Shown: positions 39,015 through 48,245 of the stretch, piece after piece
Layout of the letters: each line of letters opens with the position of its first letter
Numbering within the stretch: position 1 is the stretch's first letter
From: Streptomyces marispadix
GTDB taxonomy: Bacteria; Actinomycetota; Actinomycetes; Streptomycetales; Streptomycetaceae
Direction: 5' to 3'
Length of the DNA: 64,000 bases
Assembly (NCBI RefSeq): GCF_022524345.1
Contig: NZ_JAKWJU010000002.1
Span: forward strand, 2,046,001 to 2,110,000
Notes under the pieces: generated by a model
What the model was told of the DNA's origin: nothing
Databases searched by the model: none
The model's input: the letters and a program-made list of their open reading frames with translations, nothing else
Made by a program: the position numbers and the translations under genes

Positions 39015-40495
39015 GGCTGCGGCGGAACCCTGGGTTCTGGCGGTCGCACGGGCAGAGGTTCCGAGCTGCCCGACGCCGGCAGTGGCTGATGCGTGACCGT
39101 GGCTGGTGCACGTCGCCAGGTCCGGCCCCGGCTTACCGCTACCAACGACCGCCACCGGAACATGAAGACCGCGGTCTGCGGCTGGAGCAGCCGTCACCAG
39201 CACCCCGCCGTACGACACCCCCGCGACGACGATCCACGCGCACAGCCCGAGCGCCGCGACCCTGCTTCCCGTACGGGCGAGGGTGGGCAGATGCACGGCG
39301 CTGCCGAGGCCGAACAGGGCCGCGGCGAGCAGCAATTCCTGCACGTCGCCGGCGAACGAGAGGGCACCGGCGGGGAGAGCCGGCCCGTGCTGCGGACGGC
39401 GACCATGAGCAGGAAGCCGGCGACGAACAGCGGGACGAGCGGCGGACGCCGGCCGCCCGCGCCGGAGCCGCCGGTACCGGCAGCGGCACCCGAACCGGCG
39501 GGGGTACCGTCCACCGCAAAGTCGCCGACGGCGGCTTCACCGGCGGAGGTTCGGGCGGGGCCTTCCGCAGCCGCACGCCGCCGCGCCCGCACGGAGAGCA
39601 CCACGGCGGCGACCAGCGGCGCGAGCAGAGCGACACGCATCAGCTTCACCAGCACCGCCTGCCCCAGCGCATGCTGCCCGGCGGTCTGCGCGGTGGCGAC
39701 GACCTGCCCGACGTCGTGCACGCCCGCCCCCACCCAGCGCCCGAACTCCTCCGCGTCGAGGCCCAACGGGTGGTGCAGCAGCGGCAGTACGGCGATGGCG
39801 AGGGTGCCGCAGAGCGTGACGAGGGCGACGGAGGTGGCGACGTCGCGCTCCTCGCTGTCCCGTACCTCGCTGACGGCGCCGATCGCGGAGGCGCCGCAGA
39901 TCGAGTAGCCGGTGGCGATGAGCAGCGGCTGGTCGCCGGGGAGGCCGAGCCTCCTGCCCAGCCACAGCGTTCCGCAGAAGGTCGCGGCGACGACGGCGAG
40001 CACCATGGCGACGGTCGCCCAGCCGAGCCCGAGGATGTCGCCGAAGCTCAACTTCAGCCCGAGCAGCACGACTCCGAGCCTCATCAGCCGCTTGCCGGCG
40101 AGCGACAGCCCCGGCCTGGCCGCTCCGCCCGCGAGGGTGCGCACGCCCGGCAGATGCGCGGCGAGTATCCCGAGCACGACGGCCGCGGTCAGCTTCGGCA
40201 CGGCGGGCACCGCCAGGTGCACGGCACCGGCCGCCGCCACACCGAGCGCGGCGAGGGCGAGTCCGGGCAGCTTGCTCGCGGGGCGGGCCGAACGTACCGC
40301 CGTGCGTGCGGGGCGAGTCGGGCCGTCGGTGCCGACAGCCTTACGGACAGGGCGAGTCGCACGGGCCGAGCGGACCGGTGGGTCGACGGGGCGGGCGGCG
40401 GAACGTGTGTCCGGGTGCGCGGCGGCGCCGGTGTCCGGCGCGGATGCGGACGCCGATGCGGCCGCGGACCGGCGGTGGCCGTCCAGCAGCGCCAT
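38967..40495 (-). pseudogene. YeiH/UPF0324 family putative exporter, frameshifted and missing its end
   Basis: Ten or so hydrophobic segments of the YeiH family: LPGLALAALGVAAAGAVHLA, LMRLGVVLLGLKLSFGDIL, ATGYSICGASAIGAV. The frame runs from the ATG at 40495 to a point near 39380-39388, where the expected sequence jumps by one base: the conserved ...LPAGALSFAGDVQELLLAA...LFGLGSAVHL continues in another frame. Family similarity ends about 39190 (SYGGVLVT), but no stop follows until 38967, inside the end of the 676-residue gene. Either a real decay or a sequencing error causes the shift; the lost stop suggests a junction. The N terminus adds ~75 low-complexity residues. Confidence 0.75.
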
Positions 40496-41097
40496 CAGCG
40501 GTCCGCCGGCAGCTCGTACACCCGGCGCACGCTGCTGCCCAGGCGGGAGATGTCCGCACCGTAGATGTGGAGCGAGATCGCCTTCTCCCGGCAGCCGTTC
40601 CACACCTTGTGAATGTCGCCGGGCGGCGCGAAACCGCAGACCGCGCCGACGGGGTTGACCACGTCCTCCGTGGCGACGAGCCGTGCGCTGCCGCCGGGCT
40701 CCTCGGCGGGCAGCAGCCTGTAGCGCCGCTCGTGCTCCTCGCCCTGGTGCACGCCGGTCACGCACCACGAGACGTGGTCGTGCACGGACGTGCACTGGCC
40801 GGGCAGCCACACCAGCGCCACGATGGAGAAGCTGCCGTCGGACTCGGCGTGCAGCAGATGCTGCCGGTAGCGCTCCGGGTCGCCCTCCTGCTGCTCGGGC
40901 GTGAGCAGCGCGTCCGTGCAGCCGACGGCGCCGAGGTGCGGTGCGAGCTTCTCCCCCGCGAGGTAGGCCGTGACGTCGGGCGCCATGCCGCGTGCGACCA
41001 CTTCGCGTACTTCACCGACGAGGGCGTCGAGTCGCGCCGTACGGGGCGCGGTGCGTGCGGCGGTCTCCGAGGTGGGGCGCTGCGTCGAAGTGGCCAT
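40495..41097 (-). CDS. cysteine dioxygenase family protein
   Basis: 200 residues. The cupin-fold type I CDO signature is visible: SIVALVWLPGQCTSVHDHVSWC (two pieces), the His-X-His pair in VHDHVSW, and the late His in DIHKVWN. It would oxidise cysteine to cysteine sulfinate. Its stop overlaps the start of the YeiH gene (TGATG); CDO with a YeiH exporter suggests disposal of sulfite/sulfonate from cysteine breakdown. ATG at 41097. Confidence 0.88.
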   Translation of the reverse strand: MATSTQRPTSETAARTAPRTARLDALVGEVREVVARGMAPDVTAYLAGEKLAPHLGAVGCTDALLTPEQQEGDPERYRQHLLHAESDGSFSIVALVWLPGQCTSVHDHVSWCVTGVHQGEEHERRYRLLPAEEPGGSARLVATEDVVNPVGAVCGFAPPGDIHKVWNGCREKAISLHIYGADISRLGSSVRRVYELPADR

Positions 41098-41206
41098 GTC
41101 CGCAGCGTGACGCCGCCGACCCATCACGTCCACTGAGGATTTCTTCGCCGGACCACAACGAACGCTTATGGACGGCGACTCGGCAGAGGCGCCCGCCCGT
41201 GCCCCG

Positions 41207-42652
41207 TCACTTGACGCCGAGGAGCTGCTTCAGCGGGTCGATGGCGAAGTAGACGAGGAAGAGCAGCGCCGTGCCCCACAGCAGCCAGTGCACCTCGCGG
41301 ACCTTGCCCAGCCACGCCTTGATCACCACGAAGGCGAGGAAGCCCGCGCCGATGCCGTTGGTGATGGAGTAGGTGAACGGCATGACGGTGATGGCGAGGA
41401 AGGCGGGGACGGCGACCTCGTAGCGGTCCCAGTCGATGTGCTTGACCTGCGTCATCATCAGGAATCCGACCGCGACGAGCGCGGGGGACGCCGCCTGGAG
41501 GGGCACGATCGTCAGTACGGGCGTGAGGAAGAGCGCGAGGCCGAACAGGCCGCCGGTGACGAGGTTGGCGAAGCCCGTACGAGCACCCTCGCCGACACCG
41601 GCCGCGGACTCGATATAGGCGGTGGCCGACGAGGACGACGAGGCGCCGCCCGCGACGGCGGCAGCACCGTCTATGAGCAACACGCGGCCCAGATTGGGGA
41701 CTTGGCCGCGTTCGTCGAGGAGCCCCGCTTCGGACGTGACGCCCACGACGGTGCCCATCGTGTCGAAGAAGTCCGACAGGATGAGCGTGAAGACCAGCAG
41801 CACGACGGTCAGAACGCTGATGTGCCCGAACGCGCCGAGCAGGTCGAACTCGCCCAGCAGCCCGAAGTCGGGCGGCGCCACCGGCTTTTCGGGAAGCGCC
41901 GGGGAGATCAGCCCCCAGGACTTGACCTCGGCGTACTCGTTGATGACGACGGCGACGACGGTCATCAGCACGATGCTGATGAGGATGGCGCCCTTGACCT
42001 TGCGGCACAGGAGCATGATCGTCACGAACACGCCCACGCAGAAGACGAACATGGGCCAGCCGACGAGGTTGCCGGTGCCGAGCTGGACGGGGACGGTGGT
42101 CTTCGCGTCGTCCGGGATGCGGGTGACGAAGCCGGCGTCCACGAAGCCGATGAACGCGATGAACAGGCCGATGCCGACGCTGATCGCCTGCTTCAGCGGC
42201 TGCGGGATGGCGTGCATGACGGCCTCGCGCAGACCCGTCATCACCAGCACACAGATCAGCAGGCCCTCCAGGACGATGATGCCCATCGCATCGTCCCAGC
42301 TCATCAGGGGCGCGACCTGGACGGCGACGATCGCGTTGAGCCCCATCCCCGCCGCCAGCGCCACCGGGAGATTGCCGCCCACGCCCATGATCACGGTCAT
42401 CACCGCGGCCACGAGGGCGGTGGCGGTGGCCAGTTGGACCGGGTCGAGCTGCTCCCCGAACTTGTCCTTCGCACCGCCCAGGATGATCGGGTTGAGCACC
42501 AGGATGTACGCCATCGTGAAGAAGGTGGCGAACCCTCCGCGTATCTCCCGGTTGAAGGTCGAACCGCGCTCGGTCACGCGGAAGAACCTGTCCACGGGTC
42601 CGACGGACTTCAGCCGTGGACGGTGGACCGGGCGCGTAGGGCTCGACTGCAT
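41207..42652 (-). CDS. NCS2/AzgA-type purine permease
   Basis: 481 residues with about 12 hydrophobic segments. It starts with a RFFRVTERGSTFNREIRGG motif and GFATFFTMAYILVLNP, the hallmark of AzgA/PbuG-type hypoxanthine/guanine permeases, and later has SDFFDTMGTVVGVTSEAGL and ASSSSSATAYIESAAGVGEGAR (split). It imports a nucleobase by proton symport. The palindrome CACAATTGTG lies 100 bp upstream of the start. Confidence 0.9.
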   Translation of the reverse strand: MQSSPTRPVHRPRLKSVGPVDRFFRVTERGSTFNREIRGGFATFFTMAYILVLNPIILGGAKDKFGEQLDPVQLATATALVAAVMTVIMGVGGNLPVALAAGMGLNAIVAVQVAPLMSWDDAMGIIVLEGLLICVLVMTGLREAVMHAIPQPLKQAISVGIGLFIAFIGFVDAGFVTRIPDDAKTTVPVQLGTGNLVGWPMFVFCVGVFVTIMLLCRKVKGAILISIVLMTVVAVVINEYAEVKSWGLISPALPEKPVAPPDFGLLGEFDLLGAFGHISVLTVVLLVFTLILSDFFDTMGTVVGVTSEAGLLDERGQVPNLGRVLLIDGAAAVAGGASSSSSATAYIESAAGVGEGARTGFANLVTGGLFGLALFLTPVLTIVPLQAASPALVAVGFLMMTQVKHIDWDRYEVAVPAFLAITVMPFTYSITNGIGAGFLAFVVIKAWLGKVREVHWLLWGTALLFLVYFAIDPLKQLLGVK

Positions 42653-42753
42653 GGCTGCGTCTCCTGAACCTGCTGGTGAGAGGAGTGGGCGGAGCGACAC
42701 CGCCGGGGCTGGGCAGCGCGTTGCTGGCGGATCATACGCGGTATGGCGGATTT

Positions 42754-42763
42754 CACAATTGTG
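42754..42763. promoter_or_regulatory. AT-rich palindrome upstream of purine permease
   Basis: CACAATTGTG is a perfect 10-bp palindrome within an AT-rich patch (42745-42780) in the 231-bp gap between the purine permease and the LysR gene. It may be part of the permease promoter or operator. Confidence 0.4.
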
Positions 42764-42883
42764 TTGGGATATTTGATGTTTGAACGGCTACCATCGCCTG
42801 CCGGTGTCTCCGGCGAGCCCCGACCGCGGGCCCGTGCGCCGGTCGGCGGGCCGCAGAACCAGAGGGTGGCGGGAGGCGGGCTT

Positions 42884-43789
42884 CTAGCACCCGACCCGGT
42901 TCGCGGCGGCCGCCTTCAACTCGTCCAGCACCAGTGCCGTAGCAGGGATGTCCAGGTGCTCGCGCAGCACATATGCGGAGACCTGCCGCCGTGAGGCCGG
43001 GTCCAGCGCGCGTCCGGCGACCTTCCGGTGCACGAGGAAGGACAGCACCAGGCCCGGCATCATGGCGATGCCCAGCCCCTCGGCCACGAGGCTCTGCACG
43101 ACGAGAATGTCGTCGGTCGTGAAGGCCACATCGGGTGCGAAGCCCAACTCGGCGCACTCGTGAAGGAAGTTGGCGCGGCACCGCAGACATCCCGCGATCC
43201 ACCGCTCGTCCGCCAGCTCCGCGAGCCGCACCGCGCGCCGCCGCGCCATCGGATGCCCGGTCGGCAGCAGCACCGTCAACTGGTCCTCCATCAACGGGAT
43301 CTCGACCAGCTCGTCCGGCACCTGCTCATGGAGACCGGGATAGGTGAAGGCGAGGGTGATGTCGCACTCGCCGTCTGCCACGCGCCGCATGGAGTCCGGC
43401 GGCTCCGCCTCCTGCAACTCGACCCGTATTCCCGGGTGTTGCGCCCCCAGGCTCGCCAGCGCCTCCGGTACGAGGGTCGCCCCCGCGCTGGGGAAGGCGC
43501 ACATCCGTACGCGCCCGGCACGTAGCCCGGTGATCGCCGAAAGCTGCTGCTGAGCGGCGGTGATCCGGTCCAGGATCACGCCCGCGTGCCGCTCCAGCGC
43601 CTCGCCCGCCTCGGTCAGCCTCATCTGCCGCCCGACGCGTACGAACAGGGGCGTGCCGACGGACCGTTCGAGGGCCTTCATCTGCTGGGTGATCGCGGGC
43701 TGTGTGTAGCCGAGTGCCCGCGCCGCCGCCGAGTACGAACCGGCGCGGACCACTTCGTGGAACGTGCGTATGTGCCGCGAGTCGAACAT
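42884..43789 (-). CDS. LysR family transcriptional regulator
   Basis: 301 residues of standard length. N-terminal HTH: FDSRHIRTFHEVVRAGSYSA, ARALGYTQPAITQQMKALE; then a LysR substrate-binding domain. Two Cys close together in CLRCRANFLHEC (near residue 200) could sense redox or a metal. It stands on the same strand before the purine permease and may regulate it; a target could also be elsewhere. Confidence 0.88.
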   Translation of the reverse strand: MFDSRHIRTFHEVVRAGSYSAAARALGYTQPAITQQMKALERSVGTPLFVRVGRQMRLTEAGEALERHAGVILDRITAAQQQLSAITGLRAGRVRMCAFPSAGATLVPEALASLGAQHPGIRVELQEAEPPDSMRRVADGECDITLAFTYPGLHEQVPDELVEIPLMEDQLTVLLPTGHPMARRRAVRLAELADERWIAGCLRCRANFLHECAELGFAPDVAFTTDDILVVQSLVAEGLGIAMMPGLVLSFLVHRKVAGRALDPASRRQVSAYVLREHLDIPATALVLDELKAAAANRVGC

Positions 43790-43853
43790 GGTCGAACCAT
43801 AAGCGGATTTTGGGGCCGGGCGACACAGGAGTATGAGGGCTTAGAGCGGGAGA

Positions 43854-44237
43854 TCACCTGCCGTCGCGAAGAGACCGCAACGCACGCGCGATCACCGTCA
43901 CTTCCTCGATCTTGCCCGCCGCGACGTCCATGACCAGTCCGTAAGCCGCGTCCTGGTCGGCCTCGACCATCTCCACACCGTTGAAGTCGAGGAATACGAC
44001 GGTGCACATCCACCCGAGGCGCTTGTTGCCGTCCACCAGCGGATGGTTCACGACGAGCGAGTGCAGAAGCGCAGCGGCCTTCTCGAACAGCCCGGGATAC
44101 GCCTCCACCCCGAACATCTGCGACTTCGGCCGCAGCAGGGCCGACGAGAGCAGACCGATGTCGCGCACCGCCACTTCCTGCTCGGGGCAGGCGAGTTGAG
44201 CGAGATCCAGGGCTTCCTGGAGGGACAGGTACTTCAC
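43854..44237 (-). CDS. doc: Doc-type toxin (Fic/DOC family)
   Basis: 127 residues from GTG at 44237. The Fic motif is NHPLVDGNKRLGW (His65, then DGNKR). Doc enzymes phosphorylate EF-Tu and arrest translation; the size and single-motif arrangement fit that role rather than AMP transfer. It begins three bases after the stop of a small RHH protein, the classic antitoxin-then-toxin order. No helix with the (S/T)xxxE(G/N) Fic inhibitory motif is seen. Confidence 0.85.
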   Translation of the reverse strand: MKYLSLQEALDLAQLACPEQEVAVRDIGLLSSALLRPKSQMFGVEAYPGLFEKAAALLHSLVVNHPLVDGNKRLGWMCTVVFLDFNGVEMVEADQDAAYGLVMDVAAGKIEEVTVIARALRSLRDGR

Positions 44238-44240
44238 CGG

Positions 44241-44444
44241 CTACTCCCCGAGCCTGCGCAGCAGGTCCGCGTGCTCGGTCGCGTACTTGGCTCCCAGCTT
44301 GCGGACGGTCGCGCGGTCCGCCTCCTCGACCAGATAGCGCTCCACAGCCTGAACCACTATGGCGTGCATGCTGCGGCCCTCCGCCTCGGCGCGCTTCTTG
44401 AGGGTCTCCTGAACATCGTCGGGCAGACGCAGATTCATTGCCAT
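44241..44444 (-). CDS. ribbon-helix-helix antitoxin
   Basis: 67 residues: AMNLRLPDDVQETLKKRAEA then GRSMHAIVVQAVERYL is an Arc/MetJ-type ribbon-helix-helix, followed by a C-terminal tail (EADRATVRKLGAKYATEH) that would neutralise the toxin. Starts at ATG 44444 or 44438. It should bind its own promoter, in the 41 bp before it, where GGTACCACC and GGTACC-like short repeats occur. Confidence 0.82.
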   Translation of the reverse strand: MAMNLRLPDDVQETLKKRAEAEGRSMHAIVVQAVERYLVEEADRATVRKLGAKYATEHADLLRRLGE

Positions 44445-44485
44445 ACCGAAAAGATACCAGCTTTGGGGCCACGGTGGTACCGCCT

Positions 44486-46240
44486 TCAATGCCGCTCCCG
44501 GAGCCTCCCCGCGACTCCCACGCCCAGCGCGCACACGAGCGCCGACGCCGCGTAGACCGCGACGAACGCGAGGGGACGCCCTTCCGTACCGGCCGCCTCG
44601 GCGCCGCCGGCCGCGTGCCCCGCCGCGCCGACCCGCACCGAACCGCCCCCGCACAGCGCGAACGCCGCGCCCGTGACCGCCAGCAGCACCACGTTGGAGA
44701 GGCTGTCGGACATCTGGAGGGCGGCGGAGTTCTTACCCGCCTCCTCCGGTGCGGAGAGTTCCAGCAGCAGAACGCTCGTCGAGGAGATCACCAGGCCCAT
44801 CCCGTAGCAGCCGACCGCCATCGCCACAGCCAGCGTCCACACCGGCACCGCCGGGGCCAGCGCGAGCGGCGCGTATGCGATTCCGCACGTCACCAGGACC
44901 ATCCCGGCACGTGCCAGGCGTGCGCGGTACGGGCCGAGCCGCGGCCGTGACTGGGTGAAGGAGCCCAGCGCCCACGTCAGGCCGCCCGCCGCCATCGCCA
45001 GACCGGCCATCGTGACCGACAGCCCGCGCTGGCTGACGAGCATCAGCGGCACGAAGCTCTCCGCCACCACGAATCCGCCGGAGGCGATGCCGCGCAGCAG
45101 CACCACCGCGGGCAGGCCCCGCGCCGCGCGATAAGTGCCGTGGGGCAGCAGCCGCAGGGCCGCCGGTACGAGCAGCGCGGCGCCCGCGACCGCGGGCAGC
45201 AGCGCGAGGAGCGTCAGCCGCTGCCCGGCGTACTGGAGCAGCCCCGCACCCGCGGCGAGCACCACCGCATAGCGCAGCCGCCGCCGGTCGTCCGGCCTTC
45301 TCGCCGCTTCGCCGCCGGGCGGCGGGCCGGACGCGGAACGGCGCAGGGCGGGCATCATCACCGCGAGCGGCACCGCCACCAGCACCGGAATCCCGAGGAA
45401 CACCCAGCGCCAGCCCAGATGCTGGGTCACGGAGCCCGCGATCAGCGGACCCACGACGGCGGGCACCACCCATGCCGCCGCGAACGACGCCATCACCGTG
45501 GGCCGCAGCCGCTCCGGATAGGCCCGGCTGACCGTGACGTACAGCGCGACGATGACGAGTCCGCCGCCGACGCCCTGAAGTGCCCGCCCCAGCACGAAGA
45601 TCCACATGCTGGTGGCAGTGCCGGACGCGACGAGCCCGGCGGCGAACGCTCCGATGCCCGTCGCCACCGGAGGCAGCGGGCCGCGCCGGTCGGACCACTG
45701 ACCGGAGACGACCATGCCGAGCAGCGAGGTGGTGAACAGGGCGGAGAAGGCGAAGGCGTAGGCCGATACGCCGTGAAGCTCGTCGGCGGCGACGGGCATC
45801 GCCGTGCCTACGGCGGTCGCCTCGAAGGCGATGAGGAAGATCACGGAGACGATGCCGAGGGTGAGGGCCCGGTATCCGCGGCTGAGGACGGTCTTCTCAC
45901 GCCGGGCCGGGGGCGGTTCGGCGGACGGCTTCACAAGGGGCGCTCGGGGCGGGGGCGCGGCGGGCGCATGCGCCGGTGCCGCCGTCGACGCCGGTGCCTG
46001 TGAGTGTGCCGGTGCCGGTGCCGGTGCGGCCGAACGGCCCCCGGGCGGCGCCGAGTCGGGCGAACCGGCTGCCGCCTCGCCCGGCGTCTCACCGATCGCC
46101 TCGTTCACCGCCTCGTTCACAGCCTCGTCCCCCGTGCCGTAACGCGTGCGGGCCCCCGTACCGCCCGGCGCCGGGCTGCCCTCGGAGCGAGGCGACTTGG
46201 GCGCTCCCGCCCGGCCGGGCTCGTCCGCGGATGCAGTCAT
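44486..46240 (-). CDS. MFS transporter with Pro/Ala-rich N-terminal tail
   Basis: 584 residues. The first ~110 are low complexity (Ala, Pro, Gly, Glu). A 14-helix-like MFS core follows: SVIFLIAFEATAVGTAMPVA, motif A-like GMVVSGQWSDRRGP, motif C-like AAWVVPAVVGPLIAGSV. It resembles DHA2-type drug or metabolite exporters. Between a Doc toxin pair and a divergent alpha/beta hydrolase; no regulator adjacent. Confidence 0.8.
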   Translation of the reverse strand: MTASADEPGRAGAPKSPRSEGSPAPGGTGARTRYGTGDEAVNEAVNEAIGETPGEAAAGSPDSAPPGGRSAAPAPAPAHSQAPASTAAPAHAPAAPPPRAPLVKPSAEPPPARREKTVLSRGYRALTLGIVSVIFLIAFEATAVGTAMPVAADELHGVSAYAFAFSALFTTSLLGMVVSGQWSDRRGPLPPVATGIGAFAAGLVASGTATSMWIFVLGRALQGVGGGLVIVALYVTVSRAYPERLRPTVMASFAAAWVVPAVVGPLIAGSVTQHLGWRWVFLGIPVLVAVPLAVMMPALRRSASGPPPGGEAARRPDDRRRLRYAVVLAAGAGLLQYAGQRLTLLALLPAVAGAALLVPAALRLLPHGTYRAARGLPAVVLLRGIASGGFVVAESFVPLMLVSQRGLSVTMAGLAMAAGGLTWALGSFTQSRPRLGPYRARLARAGMVLVTCGIAYAPLALAPAVPVWTLAVAMAVGCYGMGLVISSTSVLLLELSAPEEAGKNSAALQMSDSLSNVVLLAVTGAAFALCGGGSVRVGAAGHAAGGAEAAGTEGRPLAFVAVYAASALVCALGVGVAGRLRERH

Positions 46241-46390
46241 ACGACGCACGCTAAGGCTCCCCGCCTGCGGCGGCACCTGACTTTCGGCCGACTTCGGCGC
46301 CTCCCGGCTCGGCCTTTCGCCCTAGGGCGCGCCGGGGGCCCGGCCGAACGGTGACGGCTGTACGCCCCCGCTTGGGGCACGCTGAGGGGT

Positions 46391-47272
46391 ATGCCGCACT
46401 ATTCGTCGTATGACGGCGCCGAACTGAACTACCGCGTTCTCGGTTCCGATCCCCCGGGACGCGAACGGCCGCCCCTGGTCTGCCTCGCCGGCGGCCCGGC
46501 GCGCGACGCCGCCTATCTCGGGGACCTCGGCGGGCTCGGCGCATACCGGCGTCTGATCGTGCCCGACGCCCGTGGCACGGGGGACTCCCCGGCCGCCACC
46601 GATCCCGGCGAGTACTCCTTCCCCCGGCTCGCCGAGGACGTCGAAGCCCTCCGCGGCCATCTCGGTCTCGGCCGCTTCGCCCTCCTCGCGCACGACGCGG
46701 CAACGGCCACCGCCCAGACGTACGCGGCGTCCCACCCGGACCGTCTGACCGGTCTCGTGCTGCTCAACCCGGGCTCCCGGCTACAGGGCGAACTCCCCGA
46801 CGACGCACGGCAGATCTTCAACTCCCGTGCCGCTGAGGGCGACTGGTGGGCTGAGGCACGCACCGCCGTTCGGCTCCTGGAGCAGGCGACCGACCTGGAC
46901 GAGATCCGTACGCTTCTGCACCGTGCCGCGCCCATGGGGTACGCACGCTGGGACGAACCCCAGCGGGCGCACGCCGCCGAGGAGGGCGACCAGCTCAACC
47001 CGGTGCCCCGCGCGGGCTTCTGGCAGGGCGTCGACGAACGGGCCCGCCTCGCCGTGCTGGACGCGCTGCGCCGCGTGGAAGCCCCGGTCCTCGTGGTCAC
47101 CGGAGATCTCGACGCGGTGACGGGCATGCGCGCGGGCGAGGCCGTCGCCCGGTGCTTCCCCAACTCCCGCCTCCACACCCTCAAGGACACGGGCCACTAC
47201 CCCTGGATCGACTCCCCCGGTTCGCTGGTCCGCCTGCTACAGGACTTCCTGCGGGAAGCGCCCTCGGTCTGA
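46391..47272 (+). CDS. alpha/beta hydrolase fold protein with Asp at the nucleophile position
   Basis: 293 residues, with the oxyanion motif LAGGPA (HGGPG-like in proline iminopeptidases) and PDARGTGDS. The nucleophile elbow, normally G-x-S-x-G, reads A-H-D-A-A at residues 100-104 (LLAHDAATATAQTYAASHPD), so Asp102 replaces Ser. The acid (VTGDLDAV) and His (DTGHYPW) are kept. Asp nucleophiles occur in epoxide hydrolases and haloalkane dehalogenases, but the surrounding sequence looks like an iminopeptidase/lactonase. Function uncertain. Confidence 0.78.
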   Translation: MPHYSSYDGAELNYRVLGSDPPGRERPPLVCLAGGPARDAAYLGDLGGLGAYRRLIVPDARGTGDSPAATDPGEYSFPRLAEDVEALRGHLGLGRFALLAHDAATATAQTYAASHPDRLTGLVLLNPGSRLQGELPDDARQIFNSRAAEGDWWAEARTAVRLLEQATDLDEIRTLLHRAAPMGYARWDEPQRAHAAEEGDQLNPVPRAGFWQGVDERARLAVLDALRRVEAPVLVVTGDLDAVTGMRAGEAVARCFPNSRLHTLKDTGHYPWIDSPGSLVRLLQDFLREAPSV

Positions 47273-47367
47273 GCGCGCCCTCCGCCTGAGCCCCCGTCTC
47301 CGCCGATCGCCCGCGCGGCCACGGCCCCGACTGCACGTCGTGCGGCGCCCGTTCGGCCCGTCGCGCG

Positions 47368-48195
47368 CTATGCGGCGGACGCGAGCGCGAGGTCCCGGCC
47401 GATGCCCGTGACGGCGGCGGAGATCGCCGCGACCCACACCGGCAGGACGTCCTTGCCGAAGCGTGCGGTGGGCGCGGCGAGGGAGACCGCCGCGACAGGC
47501 TGCCCGTCGGGGTCGTGCACGGCCATGCCAACGGCCGTCAGCCCCGTCTCCGTCAGGCCGTCGTTGACGGCGAAGCCCCGTTCGCGTACGAGGGCGAGTT
47601 CACGGCGGAGCCGTCGCAGACCGGGCCGGGCCGAAGGTGCTCCGGCGTCGTGACCGGCGGTGTCGTCGGTCGAGCGGCCCGTCCCGTCCCCGTCCTCGTC
47701 CCTCGCCTCTTCCCCGCCGTAGAGGCGCTCCAACTCGCCCTCCCCCAGCGCCGAAAGCAGCACCTTCCCGCCGGAGGCCAGATGCGCCGGCAGCGCGAGG
47801 CCCGCGCGGTCCCCGACGCGCAGGACGCGGTCGCATTCGACGGTGGCGAGGAACCGCACTTCCGTGCCCGCGAGCACCATCAGGTTCGCCGTCTCGCCCG
47901 CGCGCTCCACCAGCGCCTCCAGGTGGGGCCTGGCGATCCTCCGCAGCAGCGCCACCGGCGCCTCGGAGACCTCGGTGGGCCGCAGCACCGGCCCCGCGCG
48001 GTAGCGGCGGTCGTCGATCTGCTCCGCGAAGTCCCGGTAGACGAGCATCGCCAGCAGCCTGTGCGCCGTCGAACGGGACACCCCGAGCTGCTCGGCAGCG
48101 TCCGTGACGCGCAGCGGGCCCTCCTGTCGCAGCAACTGCGCGAGGTGCAGCGCGTGGTCGACGGAGCCGATGGCATACGGCGGTTTGTTCTTCAC
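47368..48195 (-). CDS. IclR family regulator of the gentisate operon
   Basis: 275 residues from GTG at 48195. HTH: IGSVDHALHLAQLLRQEG, AEQLGVSRSTAHRLLAML; ligand-binding domain with LASGGKVLLSALGEGELE. A Glu/Asp/Gly-rich loop (EARDEDGDGTGRSTDD) is inserted in the effector domain. It is divergent from the transporter and enzymes of gentisate breakdown; IclR proteins commonly control such operons and respond to an aromatic intermediate. Confidence 0.85.
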   Translation of the reverse strand: MKNKPPYAIGSVDHALHLAQLLRQEGPLRVTDAAEQLGVSRSTAHRLLAMLVYRDFAEQIDDRRYRAGPVLRPTEVSEAPVALLRRIARPHLEALVERAGETANLMVLAGTEVRFLATVECDRVLRVGDRAGLALPAHLASGGKVLLSALGEGELERLYGGEEARDEDGDGTGRSTDDTAGHDAGAPSARPGLRRLRRELALVRERGFAVNDGLTETGLTAVGMAVHDPDGQPVAAVSLAAPTARFGKDVLPVWVAAISAAVTGIGRDLALASAA

Positions 48196-48245
48196 AGCAG
48201 AAAACTCTATCCCGCAGGAAGGAATCACGGGCAGTCTGCCGTGGT

